NCBI GenBank assembly: GCA_902472555.1
Contig: CABROF010000123.1
Coordinates: 1 to 5,868 of the forward strand
Direction of reading: 5' to 3'
DNA length: 5,868 nt
Origin: UMGS1851 sp900555605
Lineage (GTDB): Bacteria > Bacillota > Clostridia > UBA1212 > UBA1255
Below the pieces are notes generated by a model, which made no database searches, was not told where the DNA came from, and saw only the letters and a list, made by a program, of their open reading frames with translations. Made by a program: the position numbers and the translations under genes. Below, piece after piece: positions 5,701 through 5,868 of this stretch (the first letter of the stretch is position 1; each line of letters starts with the position of its first letter).

Positions 5701-5868
5701 TGGAGATTACCGATCAGCTCCAGTCTTTGCGATACGCTTTCCGCCTGCTCGATTCCCGGCAGCAGAATCAAATGATGTACCTTTCGCACTTTTCCGTTTT
5801 TCTTATAAATAGAACTAATCTCAACTGACAATACGAACCGGGGCGCCGCGGCGGCCTCCGCCGTCTGA
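2772..5868 (-). CDS. Endonuclease Q-like PHP nuclease fused to UvrD/PcrA-type helicase, 5' end cut by window edge
   Basis: A fused DNA-repair protein; 1031 complete codons are visible. Numbering from the TTG at 5831, residues 1-180 match the EndoQ/TIGR00375 PHP family (GKVRKVHHLILLP 13-25, DGRPILGLDSRDL 46-58, PAHIWTPHFSMFG 73-85, SNSDAHSPSKLG 131-142). EndoQ nicks DNA 5' of deaminated bases. A four-Cys zinc site follows (C190, C193, C203, C206), then GQLFLFD (331-337) and a 49-residue Ala/Lys/Glu linker. The superfamily 1 helicase (about 386-1019) is complete: Q motif LNPEQQ (386-391), Walker A GPGTGKT (406-412), Ia TFTNRAAGEM (437-446), II VDEFQD (584-589), III GDPDQAIYGFRGA (612-624), IV LDRNYRS (644-650), V TLHGAKGLEYP (923-933), VI VGMTRAR (966-972). 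It ends QLSLFSFSG. TTG 5831 is not the start: the frame stays open to the edge (QTAEAAAAPRFV) and the PHP N-terminus with its first metal-binding His motif lies outside. It heads a unit with the hydrolase. Confidence 0.9.
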   Translation of the reverse strand, partial: QTAEAAAAPRFVLSVEISSIYKKNGKVRKVHHLILLPGIEQAESVSQRLELIGNLHSDGRPILGLDSRDLMETVLTCCPEAVFIPAHIWTPHFSMFGAFSGFETVEECFEDMTPYIYALETGLSSDPAMNWRLSALDRYTLISNSDAHSPSKLGREANLFYTMPDYPAMARALRKETAGLFAGTIEFFPEEGKYHYDGHRACKICLKPSDAPERCPVCGRKLTIGVLHRIEALADRPEDYQPEEAAYFQRLIPLPEVIAASLGVSSGSVKVRTQYEALLQELGPEFYILREAPIADIQIAGGACIAEGIRRMRSGRAQWSPGYDGEYGKLHLLDETEIKSLSGQLFLFDVGPADAQTESAAAHAAEKTAEKGHSAVKKKKAPAAAQTAESGGGFLQELNPEQQAAVFSESPVTAVVAGPGTGKTKTLIARIAYLAEERKVPAGEITAVTFTNRAAGEMQSRLVKHFGGTRRVKNMHIGTFHGLCLQILSAYRESTGAAGSVTVIDEYEALTIAGEVIAQQQLSITPRKFLTGISRMKNGTELEAVSAEAYAAYSGRLKDFGVLDYDDLLTETLALFENSDVLLPEKLRRRFRYLFVDEFQDINELQYRLGRAWSRESAGLFLIGDPDQAIYGFRGADARCFARIETDMDRVAWIRLDRNYRSAPEIIRCALPVICRNAETGTPRSLKAQRQTAGCVRLLTAQDDFSEALFIAKEINRMTGGIDMIDIQSSRARQEEQLVRGFSDIAVLYRTHRQAEMIEMCLKKESIPYIVAGRDQILAEEGVRGIVCFFRWLLNPADLISLRCALQILFACGEELLGAAASFFWQYPEAVGDAETFYTRFIQQYKQYAQASAGWGAAIERFFPVLQKEKPYKLVDAWIESYVPEATVTVERFRNMAVFYNNMEAFLYDLTLGGEIDVRRSGGKIYTPEAVTLTTLHGAKGLEYPVVFLSGVRPDLIPLKAAGKQPEGLEEERRLFYVGMTRARDELILLTGPQQSPFLRGIPEAALQTGRAEERKSADYIEQLSLFSFSG
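2787..2801 (-). other. Candidate C-terminal sliding-clamp-binding motif
   Basis: These five codons read QLSLF (residues 1011-1015), an exact match to the QL[S/D]LF consensus for bacterial beta-clamp binding, placed four residues from the C-terminus after a charged stretch. Many clamp clients carry this motif at a free tail. Sequence and placement are seen directly; binding is inferred. Confidence 0.6.
4824..4838 (-). other. Candidate sliding-clamp-binding motif at the end of the nuclease module
   Basis: These five codons read QLFLF (residues 332-336), fitting the QLxLF form of the bacterial beta-clamp (DnaN) pentapeptide, although the third residue (Phe) is not the preferred Ser/Asp. It lies directly before the flexible linker, where it would be exposed. 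Archaeal EndoQ is reported to work with PCNA, which makes an internal clamp site here plausible. This is inference from a short motif. Confidence 0.45.
5214..5264 (-). other. Four-cysteine zinc-binding site in the nuclease module
   Basis: Codons for CKIC (residues 190-193) and CPVC (203-206), with nine residues between the pairs, form a compact rubredoxin-like zinc knuckle just after the PHP core. EndoQ-family proteins carry such a site, where it is thought to help hold the DNA-binding part together. All four cysteines are present, so this half of the fusion does not look decayed. Confidence 0.75.

Overview
The window reads like a chromosomal segment of a moderately GC-rich anaerobic Firmicute, probably Clostridia (Lachnospiraceae or a relative). 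Three things suggest this: strong GGAGG-type Shine-Dalgarno sites at short spacing, the protein flavour of the two transporters, and an endonuclease Q-like/UvrD fusion, an architecture I associate with this group. The taxonomic call is inference. No RNA genes, CRISPR arrays, insertion sequences or phage genes are visible, and no gene-free stretch exceeds 300 bases.

Layout, left to right. The plus strand carries the 3' part of an SLC13/ArsB-like anion permease (to 1046), cut by the left edge. A good SigA-type promoter is buried in its last codons, with the stop codon inside the -10 box. Next is a decayed remnant of thpR (RNA 2',3'-cyclic phosphodiesterase, about 1078-1283) that keeps its start signals, a central piece and its C-terminus but has lost both HxTx catalytic motifs and its frame. 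Then comes an intact TauE/SafE (TSUP) exporter (1287-2054), whose ribosome binding site lies in the last codons of the remnant. The minus strand carries a very large gene entering from the right edge (5868 down to 2772): an endonuclease Q-like PHP nuclease with a four-cysteine zinc site, fused through a low-complexity linker to a complete UvrD/PcrA-type helicase. A small alpha/beta hydrolase (2735-2016) follows 36 nt downstream, and its 3' end overlaps the end of the TSUP gene by 39 nt, tail to tail.

Functionally there are two transcription units: a plus-strand membrane-transport unit (anion permease, thpR relic, TSUP exporter) and a minus-strand unit led by a DNA-repair enzyme. The most interesting point is the repair protein. 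It joins a predicted deaminated-base nicking module to a helicase and carries two sequences that look like beta-sliding-clamp-binding pentapeptides, one at the end of the nuclease module (QLFLF) and one at the extreme C-terminus (QLSLF). This suggests a one-polypeptide, replication-coupled alternative excision repair machine.
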